Assembly (NCBI GenBank): GCA_037974335.1
Contig: CM075760.1
Span: 7,003,432-7,067,431, forward strand
Source of the DNA: Prionace glauca
Lineage: Eukaryota > Chordata > Chondrichthyes > Carcharhiniformes > Carcharhinidae
Direction of reading: 5' to 3'
DNA length: 64,000 nucleotides
In this document: piece by piece, positions 45,655 to 56,056 of the stretch
How the letters are laid out: each line of letters starts with the position of its first letter
Numbering within the stretch: the first letter of the stretch is position 1
Translations under genes and position numbers: made by a program
The notes under the pieces: generated by a model
Databases searched by the model: none
Told to the model about the DNA's origin: nothing
Seen by the model: the letters and a program-made list of their open reading frames with translations, nothing else

Positions 45655-45785
45655 CACCACAACTATAGGCATATGGATAACATTGGAATAGTTTAGGTTA
45701 GAGGGTCATTAGATTGGTCCCACTGGGCGGCGCAACATTGAGGTCGGAAGGGCCTGTACTGCGCCGTAATGTTCTATGTTCTACA
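45655..45785 (+). mobile_element. SINE 3' fragment
   Basis: A stretch like TAGGTTAGAGGGTCATTAG followed by GGCGCAACATTGAGGTCGGA, AGGGCCTGTACTGCGCCG and TAATGTTCTATGTTCTA. This is the tail of a SINE with a TGTTCTA end. Confidence 0.65.
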
Positions 45786-46573
45786 CTGAAAATGAAATTC
45801 CTTAGGTTCGCAAGTCCCATTTGACCTCTGGAGTCTGTGAAAGGCGCTACATCATTAAAAGTACGATCTCTTTTTTCGACGGATACCTGTTTGTACAGGT
45901 TGCGTTCATTGCCTTCCTGATTCCACGGGAACCAATAATGTTTAGCTTTACTTTCATTTTCGTTATTTCAGTTTGTTTTGCCCAGATCGGGTTAATGAGT
46001 GGACACCACTCCCCGAGACTTCCCGAATTCTGTCTCCAGTCCCTTCAGAAATTCTTTCCACTCCAGGAGACATCAGCAATCTATCCGGAATAACACTCCG
46101 GGAACTTACCGAGGAGACAGCGCAGTGTTTAGAAATGCTGCACCGTCAGAGCTGTCAGCCTCTCGATGACCTGTTAAATCTGGGGTACCGTCTTCCCTCT
46201 CAGGTGGAGGTGCCACATGGTCACTGTTTCCAAAAACAGCAAGAGAAACATTCTGTTCGGAATGTGTTCACCAATCACAATGACTGACACAGCCAGAGCA
46301 CTACAATATTACTGAATGAAATAATATCATTGTGAGTCAAAAAATAGCTGCTGTGTTTATTACATAAAACACTTCGGGACATTAAAACTTACAAAAATAT
46401 TCTCAAGCTCATTCTTTTAAGTGTCTCGATGTTTTAATTTTGCAACATATTTGTTATTAATAAAAATATTCTCAGTAAAAGATTGAGAAATCACCACGAT
46501 TTCAGGTTTCATTTCAGACTCACTCTGATCCAAAGTTTGCCTCACGCTCCGTTATGTTGCGTGAGGCTCTGAG
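45786..46573. other. No gene recognised; V 3' flank
   Basis: An open frame at 45821-46290 has no known domain. 46400-46573 is the downstream flank of the minus-strand V and is similar, reversed, to 54087-54260. Confidence 0.4.
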
Positions 46574-46612
46574 AGTTTTTGTACAGGTTCAGCCCAGCTC
46601 TGTGTCTCTGTG
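46574..46612 (-). other. 23-RSS of the 46.6-kb V
   Basis: On the minus strand: heptamer CACAGAG (46612-46606), 23-bp spacer, nonamer ACAAAAACT (46582-46574). Confidence 0.92.
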
Positions 46613-47492
46613 GGTCTCAGTGCGCAGTAATACACCCCGGAGTCTGTCAGCTCTGTTTTAGACACTTGCAGCGGGACGGTGCGGGTTGTATCATTGAGCT
46701 CCGCTGAAAAACGGTCCCCTGGCGATGTCTCTGTTTTGTCGCTGTATCTATTCCTCCTCAGCAGAAATTCCATGGACCCGCTGGAATGCTGTCGGTACCA
46801 AAATAAATAAGGAGTGCTGGTACTTGTAGCTGTGTAATTACAGAGTAACTGAACAACATCTCCTTCAGTGACGGTGACTGCAGCCGGTGTCTGTGAAACA
46901 GAATCTCCTTCACAATGTCCTGTAAGAACGCAAAGAAATATTAAACTAAACAATGCGACTTTACTCTGTCTCCCCCACCTACCCGCATCCCCCACCGAAT
47001 ATGTCGTCATCTTAAGCAATAATCTCAGAAAGAAATCCACAGAGCAACAAAAATATATTTGACAGTTCAGCGGTTGGAAAGGGAAGGTGGTTATGGCGAT
47101 TAACTAAAGTTTCTACCATAAACTTTCTGTTCTTTCTAACGAGATCAGTTTCTCGCCTTCAGTTCCTGTAATTGGTAACTGCTCTCGGTCAGTCGTTTTG
47201 AAGTGTGGTGTTTGCCAAAGTTATTCACTGGTTTCAACCTGAGCCCAACTCAATCTCTCTCATTCCATGGGGAATTGTGCCTAATCACAACAGTGTTGAG
47301 AACCTGATAATTTTTCGATGTTGAGATCAATCCATTCCCTGACCACACACCCTCAGCCCCTCGCACTGAGCGAAGCGCAGGATAGAATGTAGTTTATGGC
47401 AAAGATGTGTAGCACAGAGTGGATCAGTTTGTGAACCTACCGGTTAAAAGTGCTGCCGCTGTGAGGAATAAATGCAGAGTAAAAGGAGACAT
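46613..47492 (-). CDS. TCR V segment, alpha/delta type, inverted
   Basis: Minus-strand V. Leader exon 47492-47441 (MSPFTLHLFLTAAALLT plus one base), donor G|GTAGGT, 521-bp intron, acceptor TTCTTACAG, V exon 46919-46613. The junction restores TGHCEGDSVSQTP. V marks: VVQLLCNYT (first cysteine), LFWYRQHSSG (tryptophan), GDRFSAELNDTTRTVPLQVS (FR3), DSGVYYCALR (second cysteine). No stops. The longer frame extending to 47040 is intron read-through. It is opposite in orientation to most V segments here, so joining to a J on the right would occur by inversion. Its closest relative is the truncated V at 53.9 kb, identical in the YYCALR end and RSS. Confidence 0.9.
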
Positions 47493-48540
47493 GTTTGTAG
47501 AGAGCTCGCGGCGAATTTGACCAAAATGGGTTGAATCTGAAGTTTTTTTAGTCAAGAGCGGAAGAGATCGAGTCAGATCCCGGCCCCTGTTGATTGGTTT
47601 ACTGCTGAAAATGTCATCAAATGACATCCAATCAGCTTCAAGTTTCTATGTACTTCAATGCAACCAATGATCTCATCGTTCCTTTGTCTGCAATTCATCC
47701 TATTGGCGGAGAGAAGTGAATTTGGTCATCCCACGACAGGGGATTACTTTCCCCTTCAACTGTCATTTCAGGAACCGACTGGTTCCCTGAGTCTTGATGG
47801 CTCTGTTCTAACATGGAGAATGACAATATCCGTCCACACAACAAAATAACAAGCAGCTTGTTTTGAAACATGTTTGGGAAAGCAGTTATGGTGGGGGACG
47901 ATTTTTTTTTAGAGTTGAGACATCTACTTCATTAGAAGTGATAGAATAATGAATGGCCTAAGATATTTCCACACGATGTTCCCTCAATTTGTAACTTTGC
48001 AGTGTGAGAAACCCTCTTTCAGAGTGTGAATATAGGTTGCCTCCCCATGACTGCTGATCAAAAGAGTGCCAAGCAGGGGAAAGCAGAAAAGATCGATATC
48101 TCCAATAAAAGCTCTAATAAAACAACGCAGGTGAGACAGATCAGGGTGAGAACAGCACAGGAAACCTGTGGGCGGGGCTACCATAGATAGTGTAGTCACA
48201 GGTAGACTTAGTCTGGAGAGAATTGAACTCAATAATAATGTCACATTGGAATTCTACAACTTTGCCTCTGTGTAACAGTGGTTTCATTCCATATTGCGGA
48301 CCAGTAGACTCGGACCAGGAGTGTCAGTGTTCTTAAATGATTCAATACTTTGCAAAATCGTTATCAGTGATGCGGATGGGAAGCTGAGCAGCTGTATTAG
48401 AGAGGTTCTGAATTAATGTACAAGGTAACAGAAAAAGCTTTAATTGTTTACGTTAAAGACTGAGAAAGGGAAATGCGCACAATTTCCATAAACCAGGAAA
48501 GGCAAGAACAGTTAGGAGCAAATGGGCAGAGAAATGCCCA
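47493..48540. other. No gene recognised
   Basis: Upstream flank of the minus-strand V, then unassigned sequence up to the LINE insertion. Confidence 0.4.
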
Positions 48541-49870
48541 TTTCTTGATAGGGCGGACGCAACACGGTTTCATTGAAGGGAAGTCGTGTCTGACAAATTT
48601 ACTGGAGTTCTATGAGGATGTGTCTAGGGCAGTGGATAGAGGAGAGCCGGTGGATGTGGTCTTTCTGGATTTTCAGAAGGCGTTTGACAAGGTACCTCAC
48701 AAGAGGTTATTGCAGAAGGTCAGGGGACATGGAGTTGGGGGTAGGGTGTTAGCGTGGATAGAGGATTGGTTGTCAAATAGGAGGCAGAGAGTGGGGGTCA
48801 ATGGATGCTATTCGGATTGGCGGTTGGTGACTAGTGGGGTGCCCCAGGGGTCGGTGCTGGGGGCTCAGCTATTTACCATTTATATAGTTGATCTGGAGGA
48901 GGGAACCGAGTGCAGGGTGTCGAAATTTGCTGATGACACCAAGATTGGGGGAAAGGCAAATTGTGCGGAGGGTGTGGAGAGTCTGCAGAAGGATCTAGAT
49001 AGGCTGGGCGAATGGGCCAGGAAATGGCAAATGGAATTTAATGTTGGCAAGTGTGAGGTGGTCCACTTTGGTAGGAGGAATGGTAGGAAGGACTATTACT
49101 TACGGGGCGAAAAACTGCAGCAGGCGACGGTGCAGAGGGACCTCGGGGTCTTTGTGCATGAGTCGCAAAAACCCAGCTTGCAGGTGCAGCAGGTGGTCAG
49201 GAAGGCGAATGGGATGCTGGCCTTCATAGCGAGGGGGATTGAATATAAAAGTAGGGAGGTCTTGCTGCAGCTGTATAGGGCATTGGTGAGGCCGCAGCTG
49301 GAGTACTGTGTGCAGTTTTGGGCGCCGCACCTGCGCAAGGATGTTTTGGCCCTGGAGGGAGTGCAGAGGAGGTTTACTCGGCTGATACCGGAGTTGAGGG
49401 GATTGAGCTATGAGGAGAGGCTGAATAAACCAGGCTTGTACTCGTTAGAGTTTAGAAGAATGAGGGGAGATCTCATTGAGACGTATAAGATGATGAATGG
49501 GATGGATAGGATAGAGGTGGAGAGACTGTTCCCGCTCAAAAAAGACAGTAGGACTAGGGGGCACAGCCTCAAGATAAAGGGGGGGCGGTTTAGAACAGAG
49601 TTGAGGAGGAACTTCTTCACTCAAAGGGTGGTGAATCTCTGGAATTCTCTGCCCGTTGAAGTGGTGGAGGCTGCCTCGCTAAATATTTTTAAGAAACGGG
49701 TTGATGGGTTTTTGATAAGAGAAGGGATTAAGGGTTATGGGGAGAGGGCGGGAAGGTGGAGCTGAGTCACGACAGATCAGCCATGATCTTATTGAATGGC
49801 GGGGCAGGCTCGAAGGGCCAGATGGCCTACTCCTGCTCCTATTTCTTATGTTCTTATGTTCTTATGTTCT
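48541..49870 (+). mobile_element. CR1-type LINE family A, best copy
   Basis: An uninterrupted plus-strand frame (within 48473-49765) encodes RT motifs TQHGFIEGKSCLTNLLEF, VFLDFQKAFDKVPH, VTSGVPQGSVLG and FADDTK, then the C-terminal part to GERAGRWS, with a 3' tail of ATGTTCTTATG repeats at 49870. The endonuclease and the first RT motifs are missing (5' truncation at about 48541; the exact edge is uncertain). The open frame and near-identity to the 29.9-kb copy suggest recent insertion, here between two minus-strand V segments. Confidence 0.92.
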
Positions 49871-50078
49871 TAAATGCATTGAAAATCAAAACAAGGGAGT
49901 TACGGAATCTCAAATCGACTTGTCAATGTTGTGTCCATTGCAAATGTAAGTTAAAATCATCAAATAATGTAACTGTGAAACTGTACCACATCAGTTGCTG
50001 TTTCTGAGTGTTGTGTTTTGTTGTAATTTGATGAATCTCTGGCACTCTCACTGTGGAATCTGAATTAGGGGCGCGTGA

Positions 50079-50092
50079 GCGCGCTCTGCTGG
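50079..50092 (-). promoter_or_regulatory. CTCF-like motif 3' of a V fragment
   Basis: Minus strand CCAGCAGAGCGCGC, one base from the CTCF-like core CCAGCAGAGGGCGC, 25 bp beyond the nonamer. Confidence 0.5.
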
Positions 50093-50117
50093 CAGCTAAC
50101 TGGAACTGCCAATGTGG

Positions 50118-50157
50118 GGTTTTTGTACGGCATGCGTTGTATCTCTGTAGCAGTATG
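50118..50157 (-). other. RSS of the 50.2-kb V fragment
   Basis: Minus strand: heptamer-like CATACTG (50157-50151), spacer of 24 bp, nonamer ACAAAAACC (50126-50118). The spacer is one base longer than usual if the heptamer is placed here. Confidence 0.8.
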
Positions 50158-50346
50158 GGCTTCATAGCACAGGAATACATGACGCTATCGGAGGTCACGA
50201 TATAACTGATCGTTAGCTTGGTAGTCTTGTTATTTTTATCAAATTTACAAGAAAACTTATCTTTGAGGTCACTGCCCCTTTGCACATTCCCTCCAATAAG
50301 AAGAACCATGTACACTGGAGCTTTCCAGGCCTGCTGACGGTACCAG
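50158..50346 (-). pseudogene. TCR V fragment, inverted, 5' half lost
   Basis: Minus strand: LHWYRQQAWKAPVYMVLLIG (FR2), DKFSCKFDKNNKTTKLTIS (FR3), DSVMYSCAMKP (second cysteine). FR1, CDR1 and leader are missing, because a Penelope-like sequence abuts FR2 at 50347. The remaining part has no stop. The lysine-rich FR3 sets it apart from the CALR group. Confidence 0.88.
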
Positions 50347-51030
50347 TGCAGTAAGAATTCTCACAACACCAGGCTAAAGTCCAACCAGTTTATGTACCAG
50401 TAAACACACAAGCTTTCGGAAACGCTATTCCTTCGTCAGATGTGTGGAAAGTTCTGGTCAGAGAAGGGCATATAAAGACACACACAGTTTACAGAATACT
50501 GATTAGAATGCGAGTCTTTACAGCTAACCTGCTATTCAAGTCTTAGATGTGCAGACAATGTGAGTGGAGATAGCATTAAACATAGATTAAAGAGATGTGC
50601 ATTGTCTCCAGACAGTACAGTTAGTGAGATGTTGCAAACCCAGGCAAGTCATGGGGGTTACAGATAGTGCGACATGAGCCCAAAATCTCGGTTGAGGCCG
50701 TCCTCATGTGTGCAGAACTTGACTATCAGTCTCTGCTCAGCGACTCTGCGCTGTCGTGTGTCGTGAAGGCCGCCTTGGAGAACGCTTACCCGAAGGTCAG
50801 AGTCCGAATGCCCGTGACAGCTGAAGTGTTCGCCAACAGGAAGGGAACAGTCTTGCCTGGTGATTGTTGAGCGATGTTCATTCATCCGTTGTCGTAGCGT
50901 CAGCATGGTCTCCCCAATGTACCAGACTTCGGGACATCCTTTCCTGCAGCGTATTAGGTAGACAACGTTAGCCGAGTTGCAAGGGTATGTCCCGTGTACC
51001 TGGTGGATGGTGTTCTCAATTTTGGTATGC
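50347..51030 (-). mobile_element. Penelope-like element with GIY-YIG domain
   Basis: Minus-strand codons show a GIY-YIG-type nuclease end: VVYLIRCRKGCPEVWYIGET, LRQRMNEHRSTI, PVGEHFSCHGH, AEQRLIVKFCTHEDGLNRD. The 3' untranslated part follows and ends AAACTGGTTGGACTTTAGCC and TGGTGTTGTGAGAA at 50347. Only the C-terminal portion of the element is present. It interrupts a V segment. Confidence 0.7.
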
Positions 51031-51079
51031 TGAAAATGAAAGAAGATTAATGTGTAAATGGCGAGCGATCACGAAACTC

Positions 51080-51640
51080 TGAGGTATAAATGAATTTGGC
51101 TGTCCTCGTCCAGAAATCACAAGGGGTTAATGTACAAGTACAGCAATTAATTAGAAAATAACATAGAATGTTATCACTTATTATGAGGGAATGTATTGCA
51201 AAAATAGGCAGGGCATGTTTCCGTTATACAGGGCATTTGTGAGACCATATTTGGAGAATTGTGCACAATACTTGCCTCCTTATCTAATGGTAATGCTTTA
51301 GAAAATATTCGAAGGTTTGTAAAACTATTACCAGAATGAGTAGGTTATTTTACAAAGACAGAATGGTGATGCTGGGTTTGCATCCACTAGAGTTTAGAAG
51401 AGAAAGAGGCAACTTTATTAAAACCTTTCAAACCGTAAGATACGTTAACAGATTGGATGTGGAGTGGATGTTTCCTCTTGGCCAGAATTGTAGCTGTTAC
51501 TGGATATTTCTGTGTCTCTATGTTTCTCGGAGTGTATCTGTCTGGGTTCTTGGTTCTGTGTCTGTTTCTGATGCGGTTGTACTGTCCACGGGAGGGCGTT
51601 CTGTGATCACTTACAAAACATCACGGCCTCCTTCTTCAGA
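51080..51640 (+). mobile_element. Old LINE fragment (family F), copy 2
   Basis: Plus-strand codons recall the LINE C-terminus, and the copy ends in GTCCACGGGAGGGCGTTCTG, matching 9110-9590. It lies about 150 bp upstream of the V leader at 51786. Confidence 0.55.
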
Positions 51641-51785
51641 AAGTTTCTATTGACCCATATAAAATGGGAGGGGAAATAAACCCCAGCCAATGGTATGGCA
51701 TACTTCTTCTCTTTCAAATTCTCACATTCCAAATCGGTTATAGCCAGAGATTCGTGTTTCAGTTCCTGGAGTTCAGTCTGGAACC

Positions 51786-52260
51786 ATGAGGGTGAAAATA
51801 TTTCTAACTCTGGTTATTGTCCTGATCGCAGGTCAGTGAAACTGGAATCTTCCAAAAGTACATCGTAATCCTTTTGCAATCTCCTTTTCCCATCGCTGTT
51901 TGAGTATTGTTTTCCTCTTAATCCTAACCCACTGTGTGTCTGCTCTTTATCTTCAGAGATGAGCAACGGAGACTCTGTGTCCCAGCTGGAGCCAAGAATT
52001 GAAGCAGCGGAGGGTGAAGATTCAGCAATATCCTGCAATTACTCTGTATCAGCTACAAGCTATAGCCTGTTCTGGTATCGCCAGTATCCACACCGAGCTC
52101 CTCAGTATCTGCTCAGAGCCGATAGTTATGGGTTTAACGAGACAGCTCCCGGCTTTGAGCATTTCAGCGGGAATCTCAGCCTGAAACAAAGCACTTTTCA
52201 CTTGTCCATGAAAGGTTTGAAGATGACAGACAGCGCCGTGTATTACTGTGCACTGAGACC
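51786..52260 (+). CDS. TCR V segment, alpha/delta type
   Basis: Leader exon 51786-51831 (MRVKIFLTLVIVLIA plus one base), donor G|GTCAGT, 125-bp intron, acceptor ATCTTCAG, V exon 51957-52260. V marks: GDSVSQLEPRIEAAEGEDSA, ISCNYSV (first cysteine), LFWYRQYPHRAPQYLL (tryptophan), FSGNLSLKQSTFHLSM (FR3), DSAVYYCALR (second cysteine). No stops. A TATAAAAT element lies at about 51658, roughly 128 bp before the ATG. FR2 and the CALR end place it with the 46.6 and 53.3-kb V segments, as TRAV or TRDV. Confidence 0.92.
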
Positions 52261-52299
52261 CACAGTGAATAAGGCTCCCACGGACCTCATACAAAAACC
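52261..52299 (+). other. 23-RSS of the 52-kb V
   Basis: Heptamer CACAGTG (52261-52267), 23-bp spacer, nonamer ACAAAAACC (52291-52299). All elements are canonical; this is the best signal in the window. Confidence 0.97.
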
Positions 52300-53202
52300 G
52301 GTGTAAGTTCACATCATCAATGGTTCTGTATAAAAAAGTGTTGCATCTTATCGACATGTACGGAGAATTAAGACCACAACACAGCCCCGTCTGAATTGTA
52401 TTCCCTCGCTGAGGTTAACGATCGTCACTGATGGGAAATGTGACATTTGGCGCTCAGATTACTCCCGGATCAAACTCAATTACTTTCTGATCCAATACAC
52501 ACAAACACACAGGTCTCCGGGGTGAATAACTTCATCAATCTGTACTCATCATCGTTCTGGATCAGGTACCTAGCTGTACGACGATTTCCAAAGTGATCTG
52601 TTGTGAAATTCAGCTTCAGTGTTGTCCCATTCTAAAGTCCCTTGAGTAGAAATAATGACTGAAATCTGTCCTTTCCAGGGACAAGAGTAACCCCGGTGAA
52701 ACCGTTTCTCAGTGTGGAGTTCCGTGACTACTTATCCCATATTCATAAAACACCTCATTATTATTTGTTGTCATGCACGAGATGCATTCATTAATACATG
52801 TTCATCAGATCGATGACAAAATATTTAATTTTCCGCATTAATTAGAAAGAAAAATCTATCCGAAGAAATATTTTCACAATGAGTTCGGAGGAAAACGAGT
52901 TAAACCCAGGAACATACAGAATGAGGGAAACTGTGAGAGAGAGAAAGAGGGAGGAAGTGTAGACACCCACAGCCAGGGACGGAATGTGATTGGTGAGTGT
53001 CAGCCCTATTAAACCTTTCACTCACAGCGATTGGTCCACAGCTGACATCAGAGCTGAGACACTAGCCAATGGCAGCACTGATAACCGGCCCCCAGTTTCC
53101 CAATGATTGAAGCTGCCTCTGACCTGAGTTTACTCTGTGTTACAAGACTAGAAACAACAACACATTTCAAACAGTGTCGCCTTTTTCTTCCAATCAGGAT
53201 CC
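52300..53202. other. No gene recognised; V promoter flank
   Basis: Sequence between two V segments. 52970-53150 contains short direct words such as CAGCACTG and CACAGC in the upstream flank of the next V. Confidence 0.4.
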
Positions 53203-53640
53203 ATGTGTTCCCTGTGTGCTTTACTGATAATAATGGTCATGTTGCCCGGTGGGTCTGAGCTCAAATCCTCAGTGTGCGTTTTACGGGTAATTTTTATTCA
53301 CAGATTTCTCACACATTCTATATGTTGTTACAGGAACCCTTGGCCAAAATTCAGTTTCCCAGGAGCCGCCTGAATTAACGGTTCGGGAAGGACAGACGGT
53401 AATATTGAACTGCAGTTACGAAACAAAATATACAGGCAATTATCTTTTCTGGTACATCCAATATCCTGGGGAAGCTCCGAGATATTTATTGAAGAAATAT
53501 GGCACGAGTGGCGGAGAAAGGTCTCCAGATTTCCCTGACCGGTTTTCTGCTGATTTGGACAAAGTCAAGAAAACTGCTCCATTAAATATCACCGGGGTCC
53601 GTGTCTCTGACTCTGCCGTGTATCACTGTGCACTGAGCCC
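53203..53640 (+). CDS. TCR V segment, alpha/delta type
   Basis: Leader exon 53203-53248 (MCSLCALLIIMVMLP plus one base), donor G|GTGGGT, 85-bp intron, acceptor TTGTTACAG, V exon 53334-53640. The junction gives PGTLGQNSVSQEPPEL. V marks: TVILNCSYE (first cysteine), LFWYIQYPGEAPRYLL (tryptophan), DRFSADLDKVKKTAPLNI (FR3), DSAVYHCALS (second cysteine). No stops. It is the intact relative of the fossil at 39.2 kb. The exon could also use an earlier AG, but only 53334 keeps frame with the leader. Confidence 0.92.
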
Positions 53641-53679
53641 CACACTGTTACAGAGGCGCAGTCAGTCCGTACAAAAACC
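53641..53679 (+). other. 23-RSS of the 53.3-kb V
   Basis: Heptamer CACACTG (53641-53647), 23-bp spacer, nonamer ACAAAAACC (53671-53679). Confidence 0.93.
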
Positions 53680-53879
53680 AGCAAAGTCACTCTCACCTCC
53701 TCTCACTGAATCAGATCTGTGACCTGGATCATGAACTGTTAATATAACTAGAACATAATAAAAATACTAAATTGCCCGGATGCTTTATTTCTGCGATGCT
53801 GAATGTATCATTCTCTGTAAAATCCGCCTTTATAGTTGTTTCCCGGGTTCCGAGCAGCCCTTTAACTGGGAAATCTTGG

Positions 53880-54047
53880 TGAAACTATGGAGTATCTGCT
53901 GCAAACAAATAAATTCACTGGGAACACAGGGAGATCCCCTGGGGGCCGTTTCTCAGCGGAGCTCAATGATACAACCCGCACCGTCCCGTTGAAAGTGTCT
54001 AAAACAGAGCTGACAGACTCCGGGGTGTATTATTGCGCACTGAGACC
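53880..54047 (+). pseudogene. TCR V fragment, 3' half only
   Basis: Starts in FR2 (MEYLLQTNK) and continues through GGRFSAELNDTTRTVPLKVS to DSGVYYCALR without a stop. The leader, FR1 and CDR1 are absent. It is nearly identical to the minus-strand V at 46.6 kb from FR3 on, and similarity continues for about 170 bp past the signal. It is best read as the truncated partner of that V in an inverted duplication. Confidence 0.9.
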
Positions 54048-54086
54048 CACAGAGACACAGAGCTGGGCTGAACCTGTACAAAAACT
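54048..54086 (+). other. 23-RSS of the 53.9-kb V fragment
   Basis: Heptamer CACAGAG (54048-54054), 23-bp spacer identical to that at 46.6 kb, nonamer ACAAAAACT (54078-54086). Confidence 0.92.
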
Positions 54087-54359
54087 GTCAGAGCCTCACT
54101 CAACATAACAGAGCGTTAGGCAAACATTGTGATCAGAATGAGTCTGAAACGGAACCTAAAATCCTGGTGAATTCTCAAACTATTAATTACAATAAATGGT
54201 TTATTACTAAAAAATACATCACCAAAAAAGCAACGTGGCAGTTTAGGGAATGAATATGAGAATATATATAGAATTTGATGACTCAAACTCTTTCGTCGTC
54301 ATTGTAGAAAACAACCAGACAATTTGGACTCAGCAAAACATTTCAGTTAGTAATACGGT

Positions 54360-55072
54360 AGGTGCCATGGACCAGGTACCATGCCCTGAGGTGGCGCTAG
54401 ATAACCAGAGATTCCCATTAGCTTGCTCCGTGATGATACCTGACAAAGTCGGGCGGTTGTTTCCATTTCCTCCGGCAGTAACTCCTGCAGGAAACTCTCC
54501 TGTTGTTTTCACTTGCCATTCGGCTTATTGGAAGAATTTACAAGCAGGTCATCAACCTGTGTGACCGGATAAGGAACACATCCTCTATATCCATGAAGTG
54601 GAGATGGATCCCAGAGTTTCTGGTCCAGAAGGCCTGTTTCTGTTCTACAGCTTCCGTAATTCACACATCGCCTCTTGCACTAAATGCGTTGTGGTTTATG
54701 GTGGTGTCAAGACGCGCAGATTTTGAAGTAAAGTTTATTAGTCACAAGTAAGGCTTACATTCACAATGCAATTAAGTTACTGTGAAAATTCCCTAGTCGC
54801 CACACCGCGGCGCTTATTCGGGTACACTGATGGAAAATTTAGCACGGCAAATGCAGCTAACGTCCTTCGGACTGTGGGAAGAAACCGGAGCACACGGAGG
54901 AAACCCACGCAGATACTGGGAGGGTGTACAAACTCCACACACGGACAGTGACCCAAGCCAGGAATCGAACCCGGGTCCCTGGCGCTGTGAGGTAACAGTG
55001 TTAACCACTTTGCCGTTTCCTGTAACTCCAGCTGTCACCTGTGACAGGGGAAACTGACGGTTCTACAAGTTT
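54360..55072 (-). repeat. Inverted repeat, right arm, split by a SINE
   Basis: The reverse complement of 44934-45350 in two pieces: 54360-54560 (CATTAGCTTGCTCCGTGATG and TACCTGACAAA-type words) and 55016-55072 (CAGCTGTCACCTGTGACAGG to CTTGT complement). The gap holds other sequence and a SINE that the left arm lacks, so the SINE came later. Confidence 0.7.
54725..55018 (-). mobile_element. tRNA-derived SINE, nearly full length
   Basis: Minus strand: GCGGCAAAGTGGTTAACACT, B-box GGGTTCGATTCC, body GTGGGTTTCCTCCGTG, a run like TGCCGTGCTAAATT, and a tail with GTAAGCCTTACTTGTGAC and TAATAAACTTTACTTC. The 3' domain differs from that of the SINE at 14.8 kb, so at least two SINE subfamilies share a head and body. 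Confidence 0.88.
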
Positions 55073-55427
55073 TAGCGAAAGATGAGGTCTTGGGGCATCA
55101 TCTGTGAAAGACCGACTTTCAATTTTATGTTTCTGCATCGGATTGCGGGTCTTTATTGTTGCAGTTTATCACATGTTTTATTAATTTGATGTTATTACTA
55201 CAACAGCTGCTGCCTTTGCCATTTTGATTTTGCAACACTCTGCAATGCTGAGACTGGGGAGACGAGTGAACAACAGGGAGCAGCATTGCAGCTTCTCTCC
55301 CCCCATTGAAACTGGGATTGTTGCTCCATCTGCTGCACCATCCCCACGACATCCACTGGGGGGCAATCTGGACAATGGGCTGCAGGCAGACCTCACTGCG
55401 CTTGCGCCACAATCACACCCATCGCCC

Positions 55428-55559
55428 GCGTTGCCAGGGGAGACGGCCAGCGGCCATGTTGCGTTGCCAGGGGAGACGGCCAGCCGCCATCTTGCGTTGC
55501 CAGGGGAGAAGTCCAGCCGCCATCTTGCGTTGCCAGGGGAGACGGCGTCCCGCGCGCTG
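55428..55559 (+). repeat. 33-bp tandem repeat with YY1-type motifs
   Basis: Four units start at 55428, 55461, 55494 and 55527, each opening GCGTTGCCAGGGGAGA. Units 2 and 3 end GCCGCCATCTTGC (the YY1 consensus, reverse strand), unit 1 has the variant GGCCATGTTGC, and unit 4 has lost it. Confidence 0.9.
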
Positions 55560-56042
55560 CACTCTGGTTGAAATCCTCTCCCGCACATGCGCCCAGGGAG
55601 TTCCATTTTAATCTTTTAATATTTTGAATCTTGATGATTATTATTCACATCCTCACCCGTCAGACTTTCGGTTCCTTCTCCATTCGGGAACATCGTTTCT
55701 GTTTTTATTGCGTCTGTTTTTCAATCACCCCCGCGCGGTGCGCTCTGGGAAAATACTATAGCATATGCGCGGTTCCGCCACCTGCCGCTGTATAAAAATA
55801 TGTATTTCATTTAATTTTAATTCCGCTCCCGGCGGGATTTCCGGGTGGGAATTTCTCTCATTTTCTACATTTCTGAACCGTCGCTTTTTCCTCGACGGGG
55901 GGGGGGACTGACAGTGACGTCACGGCAATATGGCGGCTGGCCCCGCCTCTCTTCAAGTCCCGGATGTTCCGCTAACGAGCAGCGGCTGGGCCGGTGTGGG
56001 CAAGAGGTGACACTGGGCCGAGCAGCGCCTGGGCGTATTACA

Positions 56043-56056
56043 GCGACCCCTGGTGG
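56043..56056 (-). promoter_or_regulatory. CTCF-like motif
   Basis: Minus strand CCACCAGGGGTCGC, one base from the consensus core CCACCAGGGGGCGC. It lies at the right edge of the CpG-rich patch. Confidence 0.55.

Noticed and set aside
45821-46290. A possible leader-like hydrophobic segment followed by an acceptor-like TTTCAG
   Set aside because: No V framework, cysteines or RSS follows.
46924-47040. An N-terminal extension of the minus-strand V
   Set aside because: It is read-through of the leader intron; a proper leader exon lies at 47492-47441.
55181-55611. Overlapping frames on both strands with repeated units such as SPGNARWRLA
   Set aside because: Frames arise from the CpG-rich 33-bp repeat; no splice sites, homology or start context support a protein.
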